Source: Clavelina lepadiformis
Taxonomy: Eukaryota; Chordata; Ascidiacea; Aplousobranchia; Clavelinidae
Assembly (NCBI RefSeq): GCF_947623445.1
Contig: NC_135242.1
Location: forward strand, 16,306,001-16,370,000
Length of the DNA: 64,000 nt
Direction: 5' to 3'
The position numbers and the translations under genes are program-made. Under the pieces are notes generated by a model. It made no database searches, was not told the origin of the DNA, and worked only from the letters and a program-made list of their open reading frames with translations. Below, piece by piece: positions 35,201 to 47,200 of this stretch (the first letter of the stretch is position 1; every line of letters starts with the position of its first letter).

Positions 35201-38200
35201 ACTTCATCCAGTTTCATAACAATGAGATATATATTGAAAATTTGAGGAACACTTTAAACTTTGAAGTAACATAAATTGCTATAATTCCTTTAGTTATTTA
35301 TATTTATTTAATATTGTTGCTTTGATATCCTTCCAAATGTGAAATATAATGCTTCACTTCATTCTTTATCCTGTAGCTTATGTAAGGATTGGTTCCATTT
35401 CGAATGATTCAGGGAAGGTTTCCAGTAGATTACTAGTGTTACCAGTGTACACGTGCTTCTAGTCTAGTTACTAGTGTACAAAAGATTATTTTACTCGGTG
35501 TTGCTGGCTACCATAACATCATCAAAAGCGCTACTTTTGGCAATTTAGCATCTTTTCAATGTGTTACTTTTGTCAGAATTTCTGTTTTTGTTGTTTGGTT
35601 TTTACCCAGTATTGATTTGAAGGTTGATTTAATTGCTTTCATGAAAACTTCATTCATGTCTTTAACTGTTGTAAGAGTTGCAGATTTAGTAGATTATTTT
35701 TGAAGCTGGTTTTCCGTAACTGATACTTTAGATGGTAAATTAAGATTTTGTTTTTTCTGGTTTATCAGCAGTCAGCAATCAGTCATCAGCAATATTTGTT
35801 TTGATGCCTTTTAAAGTTTTAATTGTGAATTGAATTGCCAGATTTTTTTATAAAGGTATAGTTTAGTTGCTATTGATTCAGAAGTTTACTAGAATAGTCC
35901 TTCAAAATTTTGGAATTAAAGGAATTGTTCTAGAAAGTACATTAATCTGATTTGCCCTTCCTTACTGCAATGAAAGGTTATTGTATGTGCATTGTGCAAG
36001 CGAGTGATACTTCTTGAATGGACAACTGTTTCAATAGTCGAATGAATGGAAGAGTTAGTCATCAATATAATTTGATTTTTGATTAATATTTATGAAAAAA
36101 TAAGTTGTCATGTCAGGTTGATCAACTGTCAGGACAAGTGTATTTTTATTTATCTGGGTTAACTAGTTTACAACACAAGAAAGGGCTGCAGATATTTCTA
36201 GATGCTATAATAATAGATAATTAATTAATAATTCAATAATTAAAACCACTGCTTTAGGATTTTGATAAACTTAAAAACACATCCTTAACATACATATAAG
36301 AATAAAAATGTAACATATTTCCGAGTTATTATTGAAGCTGGATTTATTCTTTTCTATTGTTTACAGGCGCATTTTCAACTTATAAATTTTTTTCTAGATG
36401 CCCGACGTTAATGCAGCTATAGCAGATACATCACTTGGTAGGTAACTTATAAAAAAACAATCACAAGTGTTGCTGCATGCAGTAACAAATTTTTTAAGTT
36501 TTGTTGTCATTACCCTTTTTCAATTTTGTTACTTGTAGTGCATGATGAAGATGACGAAAGTGATGAAGATGAAAAAGATAGTCGAAAGAGGTTTAAATCT
36601 GAAAGAATTGGGGGACAGTTGTCTGGTAGCGTCCGCAGGTATTAATTCATTTACAGCATAACTTCTTCAAGGATTCTGTTTTTTGAAAGTAAAACTAAAA
36701 TTTGTCTTACAAGGGGTCCAGATTCAGAACAGCGTATTATTCCTGATACTCTGGAAATATCGGATGAAGCTCGCCAAAAAATTGAAGATTTTGACAAACA
36801 AGAACAAGAACGACGCATGCATAGAAGAGGAAAGAATAGGGGAAGAGGAAAATTTCAAACAAGAGGACCACAATTAAGATTTCCACATAGTCATCCACAA
36901 AGAGGTTAGTGTTATATATGTTGTATATACTGTATTTAGTAACCTGCTAGAGTTGATTAGGCATTAAACATACAAAAAATGTTTTGCTACTGCCAAAACA
37001 AATTGTTAAGCTATTTGATGCTTTTTATATTAAGGTGGGATGCCTAGAATGATGATCAATCGAGGATCGAGCCAACCTCTGTTTAACCTTAGCATGTTTT
37101 CATCACCTAATGTTTTTACAAAGCGTCCTCCTGTGAGTGCATCCATCTTAATGAGAGTTCCGCCACCTCCACTAAACCTTTCCCTACCTCCTCCATCCTT
37201 AGCGATTCCTGGAATTCTTGGAATGCCACCTGGAAGGCCTGTTCTTCCTCCACATGGCCATTTTCTTAATCAAGCTCCTCCTGCCATTTGTCCACCCATT
37301 GCTCTCCAGATTCCACCACCTATTGTCAGTCTACCACCCCTTGTATCTGAGCAACAACCGGTGTCAACAATACCAGTTCTAACGGTGTCGAACAGAAAAG
37401 AAGATGAAACCTGTCAAGAGAAAAATGGAGAAAAACCTGCTGGAAATCCAATTCCAACTCTGTTGTCAGCAGGAAAAAGGGATAAAAATGATTTGTCAGT
37501 TTCTGAAGGTCAAACTGCAGATAAAATCAGACAAGTTGTGTTTAATCGAGATGACAGATCTTCACCTCAACTTTCAGTAAAAATTAGAAGGTATATAAGT
37601 ATATTTTTCTCTGTTCCAGTTTTGAAAAGATGATAAACAATTATAGTCTTTGCAGCTAAAAATTGTCATTTATTTAAATGCCCCAATAAAACTAACTAAA
37701 AGACATTTTTAGAGGATCAAGGTCAAGATCACCATCTCCTCTACCCAGGTCACGCCATAAGCGTACTGTTCTTAAACCAAGAAGGTCACGCTCACGGTCA
37801 CCAAGATCTAGGTAATTAATTTAGAAAACCACAAGAATTGTATTTTTTTTCACTGTTAAACCATAAGACTATAAAAATCTCTCTTAAATTTTAATACTGA
37901 ATATTGCGTTTGTAATATTGTGGCTTATCAGTTTCGAGGTAATTAAGTAATCTGCATTTAAAGGCATCGTGGTACTGGTAGGTCACCTTCTTCCAAAAAA
38001 AGGCAACGTAAAAGATCACGTTCATATTCACCAAAACGTAGCACATCATCTCGTCGCAGTGATGCAGTTTCTAAAAACACTAGCTCAAGTAAGCAAATGT
38101 TTTTAATTTCTCCTCTTCTGGTCATGTTTAAACTAAAGTTGAGATGCTAGTCAATTATTACGGGTTCTTTTCGGAAACGTTTAGTGCTAAACCTCTATGA

Positions 38201-41200
38201 TGTTGAGCTAATGTAGTCAATGGTACATTCAATTTATTTCTGCTGCAGCTGCACCACGCTCAGGGAAAATTCTTATCAATCCGCATTTCAAAGGGAACCG
38301 CACTATAACTGGTTCTGTTGCCCTTACACAATCGCCTGTTAGTTCAACAACAACTTCATCAGTTGCATCTATTGCTGCCACATCAGCAACAGCAAGTCTT
38401 CCTGCTTTTACAGTCCCCCCACCAATTATAACGGTTCCCCCTCCACGCATTCCAGCCCAGCCAGGTGCTGCGACTGCACTGGCTCCAAAGATGCTTGTCC
38501 CACCCCCTCAATTGCCTGGTGGAATTGCTAACACTAGTATACCTAAGCCTCCTCCAATGAATACTCGTATTCCTCCTCCTGCAGTTATTTCAGTTCCACC
38601 TCCTCATCTATTAGCAAGTGCTCTTGCTCCCCCACAAGCTATTGACATTAGCAAGCCACCACCACCTCTCCCTAATGCAGTCATTTCTCGTCATAATGTT
38701 CTTTCGTCAGTCAGCAGTTCCATCCATCAGCCTCCAATGACGGCTCCGGTATCATTTGAACATGTTAATGTTAAAAATTTGCCTATATCTGCCAGGCCTG
38801 GTATATTAGGACCTAGACCAATATCTCAACCAACGGTGCATATTAGGCCTGTCATTAACAGCACTCCATCAGCTCCAATCCAGCAAGATTTTGCTAAGAT
38901 GTGTAATTATAGCAATGGGTAAGTGTGATGTTTGCTATTTAATTTGAATACTCATTTGCTGTTTTGGTATCGCACAAAAAATTCGTTATTTACACCCATT
39001 GTTTTCATGAGAAACTGCGTTGGTCTTTTGCGGTACAAATAAAATCGTATAACATGTTCAAAATCTTCCAGTAAACAACAATTTTGTTGTTTTTAATGGG
39101 AAACAGCCAATTGCGTGGTTAACTATGTACAGCTACATTTGCGTACAACAGGCTACGATATATTTGCTTAGGTGACCTGTTCTGAAGTAAAAGGAAAAGG
39201 GTGAGAGACTTACACTTATTTCTATCTTCTGTTTGATATTGTCCAATCAATTTATTTTCATACTGGAGTTATTGCGTCGCTAGTTTGCAAAGTTACTGAA
39301 GCCCAGCTTTCAAATGCTACCGAAAAGTTGAAACCAAGTTTAGGACCATTATTTTGTCGCAATAGCGCAATTCTGATGGCACCTCAGACATTGCTTATTT
39401 CTTTGAAGCTACTGCAGCAGAGGCTGTACAGTGTGCAAGCTTTATAGCATGTTATTATTTGGCATACAGTATAGAAATCTGTTTTGTTTAAAAGTAAGTT
39501 AACAAATATGTTGAAAACTTGCACAAAGGACAGCTCGGTAACCGGGTCTCGAGCGATGAGGAATCATCGCCGGTATTAAATCATGCAATGACTATAGTCA
39601 GTTTGAGGATGACGATTAAGTTATACCATACCATGGATATTTGGAATCTTTTCAAACAAATCATGATCATTGATAAGAAAAAATCATAGATAAAACAAAT
39701 GTCTACTTAAACCTTGGATATATTTTCAAACTAATTGATTTCCTTAAAATTGAAATACGTTTACAGCATTTTAAATTATTTGTCCCTGATTTAGTGAATT
39801 ATCTTGAATTATCTTCCATTGTAGAAACGCTGCTTCTATGGCTTTCCATTGTAGAAACCCATTTTGAGAGGCTACAGAGGCAACCCTGCCCTTTTGCTGT
39901 GGGGGCAGTTGCTTGAAATTAACAAATATGTTGAAAAAGTAGATACTGGGCATACTGTTTAAAACGTTCGTACAGGCTCATGGCACAATAACTTCAGGAT
40001 ACTGATTAAATATTATTCAGGAAGCAGTTCTCAGATTATATAATGTCCAATAAATGTACTATATTTCTATGTGAGTAAACATTAAGCTGCATATATTTGA
40101 GTTGCTCGTTGATCGTGCTTGAAAAGTGATGATGCTATAACTCGCTTAGTCTAACATACACACATATCCAACTAACATGTGTTAATATCGAACCATTGCA
40201 CAATTGCGACTTATTTATATGGAGGTTACAAACAATTCATTTACTTTATAACAGAAAAATGGTGTCTAAGCAAGATCCACCAGCGTCCAGGTTGAAGCCC
40301 CCTCCTGCTGTAAATGCTGGTCATCATCAACAGGAAAAAACAAATGTGTGGACCAAAGTTGCTTGTTGACAAGTTGTTTTATCAGTTTACTGACATGAGT
40401 ATTGTGATTTTGGTAATCCATTTCTTTTTTGTAGGCATGGCAATCAAATATTGATGACAATGAAAAATATCAATCCTTGTTGATGCAGCAAGCAGAAAAA
40501 AGGAAAAAGATTCTTGCAATGAAAGCTGAACGTCGTAAAGGTACTTATCCTGAAATTGGTTGCTTTTTTGAATAACTTACCTTTCCCTGGTATTGGTCTT
40601 AATATTGCGTTTACAAAATACAAAAATGCTCGATATGTACCAGTTGCTGATTTTGTTGTACTACTTGCAAACAAACCTAACTTTTTGTAGGCGGAGCTTA
40701 TATCAGTGTGCCAGTTGTGGAAACGTCACAGGTAACAAATTTGGAAGCGATCAAGTGCTTTTAAATTTCTTTCATCTGTAGAATTGAATTGGTTAAAAAT
40801 GTTCAGCTAGTTGTTAGTTACTTATCTATGTTTGCAAAAATATTTTCAATTGTCACTTCTTAGTAAAAATACTGTTAATATTGTTAATTTGTAAAAATGA
40901 TGGAAATTCAGTGTATCATAACTTTGCATGATTTATGCATTTATTTAGCCAGCACAAAACATTGAAAAGATTCAACCCACTAAAGTTAAAATTTCCAATC
41001 TTGCCTCGGAGACAACACTAGAGAGTGTTGAAAAACTAATGAAAACTATTGGAGTGGTGGAGGTAAGTTGAGCAAGAATTGATTAAATACTGTAGCTTTT
41101 CAAGCAATAAAATTGATATGAGAAGTACGCATGGATTGCTTCAACTTTTTTTCTTTGCTATACGCTTTTGTTTGTGGTATTAAACGTATTTTAATTGAAA

Positions 41201-42547
41201 TTAAATTAGATTGTATATTCAGTTTTGATAATATTTCTGTTATTGTGATAACACACAGTCATGTAAAAGAAATTACCCTGGCTTATAATGAAGCCAGGTT
41301 TGTTTGTTTCTTTTTAGCTTCTTATATATAAATAAATTTAATTAATTTATGGTTAAATAATAAAGTTCATTACAATTGACAGAATCTCTGCCTCAACTCG
41401 CAAGAGAAGACGGTGGTTGGATCATTTTCATCACTAGAGAAAGCTGAAGCATTTGCACAAAAATACAATAGGTATTTTTATCTTTTTACTAAACACAGTA
41501 GTATATACTTGTTCAGTCTATTCTACTATCAACTTTTTGCTTATAGTTAACTAACACACCACAAAACAAAAAACTGTAAATTATAGTACTAGTATATAAC
41601 AGCATTGTATACTGGTATGTTTCTCTGCATAGCTTACTGTCGAAGGCTCTAAGCAATTATTGTTATTATTTGCCTAGATTTGTTTTCTGTCAAAAAGAGT
41701 TTATTTGCAATGCTGCACTATGCAGTACTATACATACTAACACTATCACATTGGTTTTATTAGTACTTTGCTAACATATCTCCCAAACATTTTATAAATA
41801 ATAAATATGCTTCAAACTGAATAGGAGTATTGTAGTCTATCATTGGCAAAACATATTCTTTATGGGTGTGTAATATCGAAAAAGATACAGATCCTTGTGA
41901 ATTGGAATCAAAATTATATCCACTGACTTGGCTCATTTTACATAACTAAATTACCTACCGAGCTAACGAATTTGAGTCAGAGTTCTAACATATGTGCATG
42001 GGTTTAAACCCAACCCACCAAATTTCAGAACTGTCAGCTGTGTAGTCTAGCAGTAGAGTGGTAAACCGCCCAAGAGATTGTTTGTTTGACACTTTATTAG
42101 AGCACATGGCTTTGTGGTGGCAAGTCACATAAAGACGTGCATGAAGAGTGAAGAAGTTTCTTCACTTGGCTTTCCTCCCACCTAATATAAATCTTCACCA
42201 GCAAGCGTAAGCTCATGCATTAAGGTTGGGTTCTGAAATTCGGTGGGTTGGATCTGAAAATTTTTATACCATTCCCAGTCTTCACCAGTTCAGTCTTTAT
42301 GGTCAATCATGCAACTGAAAAATACTTTTTTACAAGGATTCGCCTTGAATCTGCTTGTAATATTTGGGTTCATGAGAATAACGAAAACATTCAATTTTCA
42401 GATTCAGTCTCGTGTTCAATTTACCACAAACCTACTATTGTGATGTGTAGATGTCTTTCATTTTCTTGTATTGCATGTGTAACACTTTTAGTTAATTTTA
42501 GGTTTATGCTGGATCTTTCATACATATCGGTGTCAGTGGAACAATGA
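32236..42547 (+). CDS. RBM33: RNA-binding motif protein 33-like, 16 exons
   Basis: RBM33 relative, in vertebrates a nuclear RNA-binding and export-adaptor protein. Exons: 32236-32292, 33976-34164, 34357-34539, 36398-36437, 36539-36638, 36714-36904, 37035-37590, 37713-37811, 37964-38088, 38249-38918, 40255-40357, 40435-40540, 40691-40731, 40949-41062, 41383-41471, 42502-42547. They splice in phase to 902 residues. In order: an acidic N-terminus (MSSLLDDDDDDLLSDNF); the signature IIPDTLEISDEARQKIEDFD near residue 198 (human IPETLELSAEAKAALLEFE); Pro-rich exons 7 and 10; an SR/RS-rich segment (439-513); the KILINPHFKG motif near 518; a basic helix (QQAEKRKKILAMKAERRK); and a C-terminal RRM-like fold (VKISNLASETT to LDLSYISVSVEQ). 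Exons 4 and 13 are only 40 and 41 nt. The donor after exon 11 (GTTGCT) is weak, so that junction is less certain. Confidence 0.88.
32650..33790 (-). mobile_element. Second LINE remnant (reverse transcriptase) in RBM33 intron 1
   Basis: Minus-strand translation gives scattered reverse transcriptase blocks in correct order. At about 33690-33650 is FVDLKKVHGRVS (the family FVDLEKAFDRVPR position). At 33415-33290 is NKISHMLFAVDLFF (the FADD catalytic motif with the first Asp changed to Val). Then near 33170 comes IGKASAVI-like sequence, and at 32870-32720 PTGNRPMGQPRIRWYNYVTD, the usual C-terminal GRPRTRW block. Many stops and frameshifts show a dead copy. It is a different family from the LINE at 27.9-31.8 kb. 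Confidence 0.75.
42011..42253. mobile_element. Inverted-repeat element with tRNA-like internal segment
   Basis: The left end CCAACCCACCAAATTTCAGA and the right end (complement CCAACCCACCGAATTTCAGA) are inverted repeats of about 25 bp. Inside, TAGCAGTAGAGTGGTAAACC (near 42050) resembles the A-box region of a tRNA, as in tRNA-derived SINEs, but no convincing B box follows. It sits in the last intron of RBM33. Confidence 0.45.
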
Positions 42548-44233
42548 TGGATTCTATTTCATAATTAATGATTTGTTTTGCAAAATTTGCATTTTTTTTG
42601 CAATTAATAAGAATACGGGGGAACAGGATACTTTATTAGTTCTTTCCTTTATTTGAACTTGTCTTTGCGGTCAGCTGAGTTTGTTACGCAACATTACCAA
42701 TTTTAGTAGACGTAATTGTTAATGATGCATTGCATGTTTATGTTATTATGATTGCTTGTTTTCGGATAGACTTTGCATTCAAATTTTTTTATCAACATTT
42801 ATATTTGTATCACCTAAAAAGTGTAATTACTAGACATCTTTAAAAGTTGCTGGTGAATTTTGAGTGAAAATATCTCACATGTGTCTATTTAGTAACAATA
42901 TAGTTTACCTACATCTTGATTAAACCCCCCGCTATATATAGCTCATGTAATTTTTGTTGGAGCTAGTGTATCTGAAACTTATTTTTCGTATCTTGTTCGT
43001 GGTATGGTTGATATACAGAACTGCCTCCATTTTATGATGTATTAGCCGTTTAAGCCAATCATGTATGTCTGGTATAAAGAGAAAATCTATGGTTGTATCA
43101 TAATGTATTGGAGCTTTCTGGTTGTATTTTGACATTGCTTTTAAAATATGGCTTTGAGTGTTATGTGTTATTATTGTCTGTTGATGACAAACAAGTTTTG
43201 CCAGAACCTGCTTTTTTGTAAGTGAGAAATTTCATTTGGACGTTTTTAATGTATGTGCTTAGTTTCATATTAAAAAAAATGATGGAGCAGAAATTTGTAG
43301 ATTGGTGTTTTGTCATATTTTACATACATATGTGTAATTTCTAGTTGCTTGGCATTATAATTAATGCCGTAATGAAAATATTAGGATTGGTTCTTATCTT
43401 GACAAATGTAAGTATATTTGCCATTTAGAACAATATTTATTTGCTGTTATTTTTATACCTTATAAATTTGTTTATACTTTCTACTGATTTTTCTGTTTTC
43501 AGTTTTTTTATGTGGAATTGGGCGATATTTTTAACTTGCATGTTTTGTATTGTGTGTATATTGTTTGACATTTGCAATGTATGTGTTAATCAGCGTATTT
43601 TTATACTTTTCTTGTTTTAGGCATTCAGGTTAACACCTTTTCGATACTATTTCTAGCTACCCGGTATCTTTTGAGTAAATTAGCAGGATGAAGTTGGTGG
43701 AAGATCGGTGTAGCTGTTGTCTTCACGACCTGGTTTCGCACCCCACATTCCCGCAGATTAGTATGATCTGCCCGGAGTCAGTCACTGTGTGACGTTTATA
43801 TTTCGACATTACAAATAAAAACGATTTGAAAAATGTCTACGTTTGCGTATTCATGTTTAATCCACCTAAGTAGTATAATGGGTTTAAGGAAGCAGATATG
43901 GTCGAGAATGCAGATGATATTCAATACAGAACAAAGATTGATACATTTTCCACAAGTTTATTTCTATGTTCAACATACAAATGAAAATAAATATTTTGAG
44001 AAAGGAAAACATCAAATAGAAAACCTAACAATGTTACGCCTCTTCGGTGACACACAAGATTCACGAAGTTAACTTCGTCAGTCGACCAGCTTCGCTGATC
44101 GTAAAAGCCTTGTGATTGGGCAGTAAAACGTCACTCATGACGTTCCAACCTGAACCAGATGATAAATATCGCAGCAAACAACACTTAAACAAGCAAACAA
44201 AAAACAGCTTTTTCGAGAAACCGTTTGTAGAGA
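42548..44233. other. Convergent intergenic space, RBM33 / Tbx20
   Basis: No gene is seen. It must contain the RBM33 3' UTR; AATAAA at 43814-43819 is one candidate poly(A) signal but is 1.27 kb from the stop. The 150 bp before it (about 43660-43800) is richer in G+C than its surroundings. Confidence 0.4.
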
Positions 44234-47200
44234 TTATGAGCGTTTAAAATTTGAAGGTGTTTCTGTTACTTTTCCAACAAAATCTTGACTAGTTGAAAGA
44301 GTATTTTTTGCGTTATCTTTAGGCTTAAGTTGAGAAGGAAACGAAGGTTGAATGACGTAAGGGTGAAACCGGCGAAACACTTGATATTGTGTGAAAGCTG
44401 CTGCCGCAGCTGCAGCGACTTGAAAATTGCTATGTCTGGATAACGCCAAAGGGTTCATCGAAGGTCTGCATTAAAAATTGCATTCAAGTTCATATCAAAC
44501 CTATAAATCATAAAAATATCAGCGAAACTGGAATGTTTAGTTCCAAATTATTTGTTAATACTACAGCGTTATAACGTTACCCGTAATTTGAAAGTGCTGG
44601 AAACCGTGAAAACGTTGCTGATGAATTTGGGAATTGAAAGTGCGGTATTGAAAGTGGTCTCAGTTCTCTCGCAAAATCTGTTGCGCTTGGTATTCTTGAA
44701 GAAGTTGCATTTCTTTTTGCTGTTATTTCCAAATAATTCTTGTAATTTATATCAAAAAATTACATCGTCTTTCTTACTTAAATGGAAAATGTGCAAGATC
44801 TTAATGCGAAAAGAAACAACAGCGCATAGCATTACATCAGTTTTATTTTTAACAATAGGCTTATTCTAGTGCTTACCATGATCACTACTTTCATGAAGCA
44901 CCAACCGCATGGTAGCAGGAGTGGGCTGGAGCAAGCGTGGACTGCACATGACGCTTTCCACAGAATCTCTACAAAATATTTTCTGTTTGTGCCGATAAGT
45001 AGAATTCATACTAGAACACATAAATAAAGACCCTATGTTGCTACATATTGCAAAACTAGTGATTCAAAAACTACAAATTTGCATAATTTCAATTATACAA
45101 TTTGTTCAATTTACATCTTAAACTCGGTGATAAAACCAAATTAGATTGCAAGAAACAACTTAAAAAATTTCTTTTTGTTGAAAGTCTTTGTACTTGCTTG
45201 TATGCTTGTTGTTTAGCTATGATAAGTCAACTTTGTAATTGAGATTTGACAAGTGAGATTTTTGCAATTCTTTGTGAACAAAAAAACTTTGATGTTTTAA
45301 TGTCATAACAGAAAATAAACCAGCTTAAATTGCTGCCAACTGAAAAGCAAGGCGAGGCAACATAATTACGCTGGTTTTCATTAATTATTCACTGATATTT
45401 TAAAGCGATCTTTTTAGAAATTCAATTTTTACTCGATTGTTTCAGGTTTACATCGACACGTCACACATTTTCGAACCACTTGCTAACTTGTGCGTCAGAA
45501 ACTCTCGTGTCGCCATGAAGAAAAAATATCGGACAGAATTGGCTAAGAGCGATTATAAAATCAAAAACTAAATTTCTGCGCCTCGCTCAGCCGCTAATGA
45601 AACCATCGCCGTGTACTGCGGCGAGAAGCGATCCCTGCGGGGGGAAAGCAAATGACGGGGCGTTAACTCAGTTAACGTCGACCCGATCCTTTTGCAGGAG
45701 TTGATAAAATTACCAACGATCGCATAACGCCGTTAAAAGCCGCTGCACTTTGCTTTATCAGATTATTAGTGAATCAATTGACGACATCTCCTCCCAATCA
45801 TCGCTTCGTTTTCAACAGGATTGATTTCAATGCATTCTAGAAATATTTCTATTTGTTATAGGCTACATTTAACGTCTATATTTTAAATGGCTGGCTATTT
45901 AATTAATTGTTTTGACGGTACGCCGCAGGATATGAAAAAATAATCGCCTTTCAATTAAATTAATAAACTTATCACTGTATGATATTGATATTTATATAAA
46001 ATGTATGTTTTGTAAAACCGTTGTTGTCATCAATGAGCCTGTTAATGAGTTGCCTGCATATTTCTATGTTATTGGTATTGATAATTTCAAAAAATAACCA
46101 ACAAACAACATTTCTTTCATAGCAATATTAATTATATTTATATAGGTCAATTTATATTCCATTGAGTACTTTTGCCTAAATATATAAACCTACCTCTCAT
46201 ATTCGTTCATTCTGGATGAATCGCGGAAACCTTTTGCGAAAGGATTGCTGTCGATTTTAAGCCTCGTGATCTGCAACCGCAGTTAAAGATATAAATTTTT
46301 TGCGAACAAAATGTTAGAAAAACGCAAATTTTATTCAAGCTCTAAACACTATATCGTCAATATAATATTTGAAATAATATTTTATATAACTACGTAAATG
46401 CTATAAATGTTACATATAATTTTCTAAATATTTTATTATAGTCTAATCGAAATAAGTACCAATTGATTTTGATATGCTGTCACAGCCGTAAATCGTGTTT
46501 CAGGAAAAACAAACGTCTTATATTGATTCTTCTGCAAATTAGACAAACTGACCAGATCATTGTCCTTTCTTATGACGTGAACACGGGGTTGATACTTGTG
46601 CATGGAGTTTAATATCACCTATATATAAAAGAGATTTGAGAAATCATGCAAACCATTCAGTTAAAACTCTATCCGGGATTTTGAAAAGCACCTGGCAAAA
46701 AACTTCAGGCTTTCAAGGCAAACGCTGCAATAGGGCTTTTAAGTTTGTGACAATAACATTTCTGGTGCAAAGCGTCACAAACTGTAGTAATAAAACATAT
46801 CTATATAAAAGGTTCCAGGTTGATTCAACCCCCGTACGGTTCAAACCAGTGCAATGAAAGTCATGACGACTAAACCCAGGACGACCCAACCTACGTTTGT
46901 GGGTTGAATAGTTATTGAGTAAAATTGTCCTGGATCTAATCGTACTGGTTTGAATCATCCGTGTATTGAATTGACCGAACACCATCTGTGAACAAATATT
47001 GTATACTTAAGGTTCAGTATGGTTTCGTATATAGGCCTTTATACTTCAGTTTGATTCAACTTAACCATGACCGGTTTGAATTTGCAGAGTCTAGCTGCAA
47101 TTTATTATAAGTTATCTTCAGCCGCTGACTGGTCTAAACTTAACTTTCTTTTAAATATTATCAGTGACAGTCTCACAGTTCGGACGAGCTACACTTCAAT

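Noticed and set aside
38229..38450. Minus-strand Gly/Ala/Val-rich frame
   Set aside because: Shadow of the Pro-rich RBM33 exon 10.
44552..44869. 105-codon plus-strand frame
   Set aside because: It overlaps the opposite strand of Tbx20 exon 8, which fits in phase and composition.
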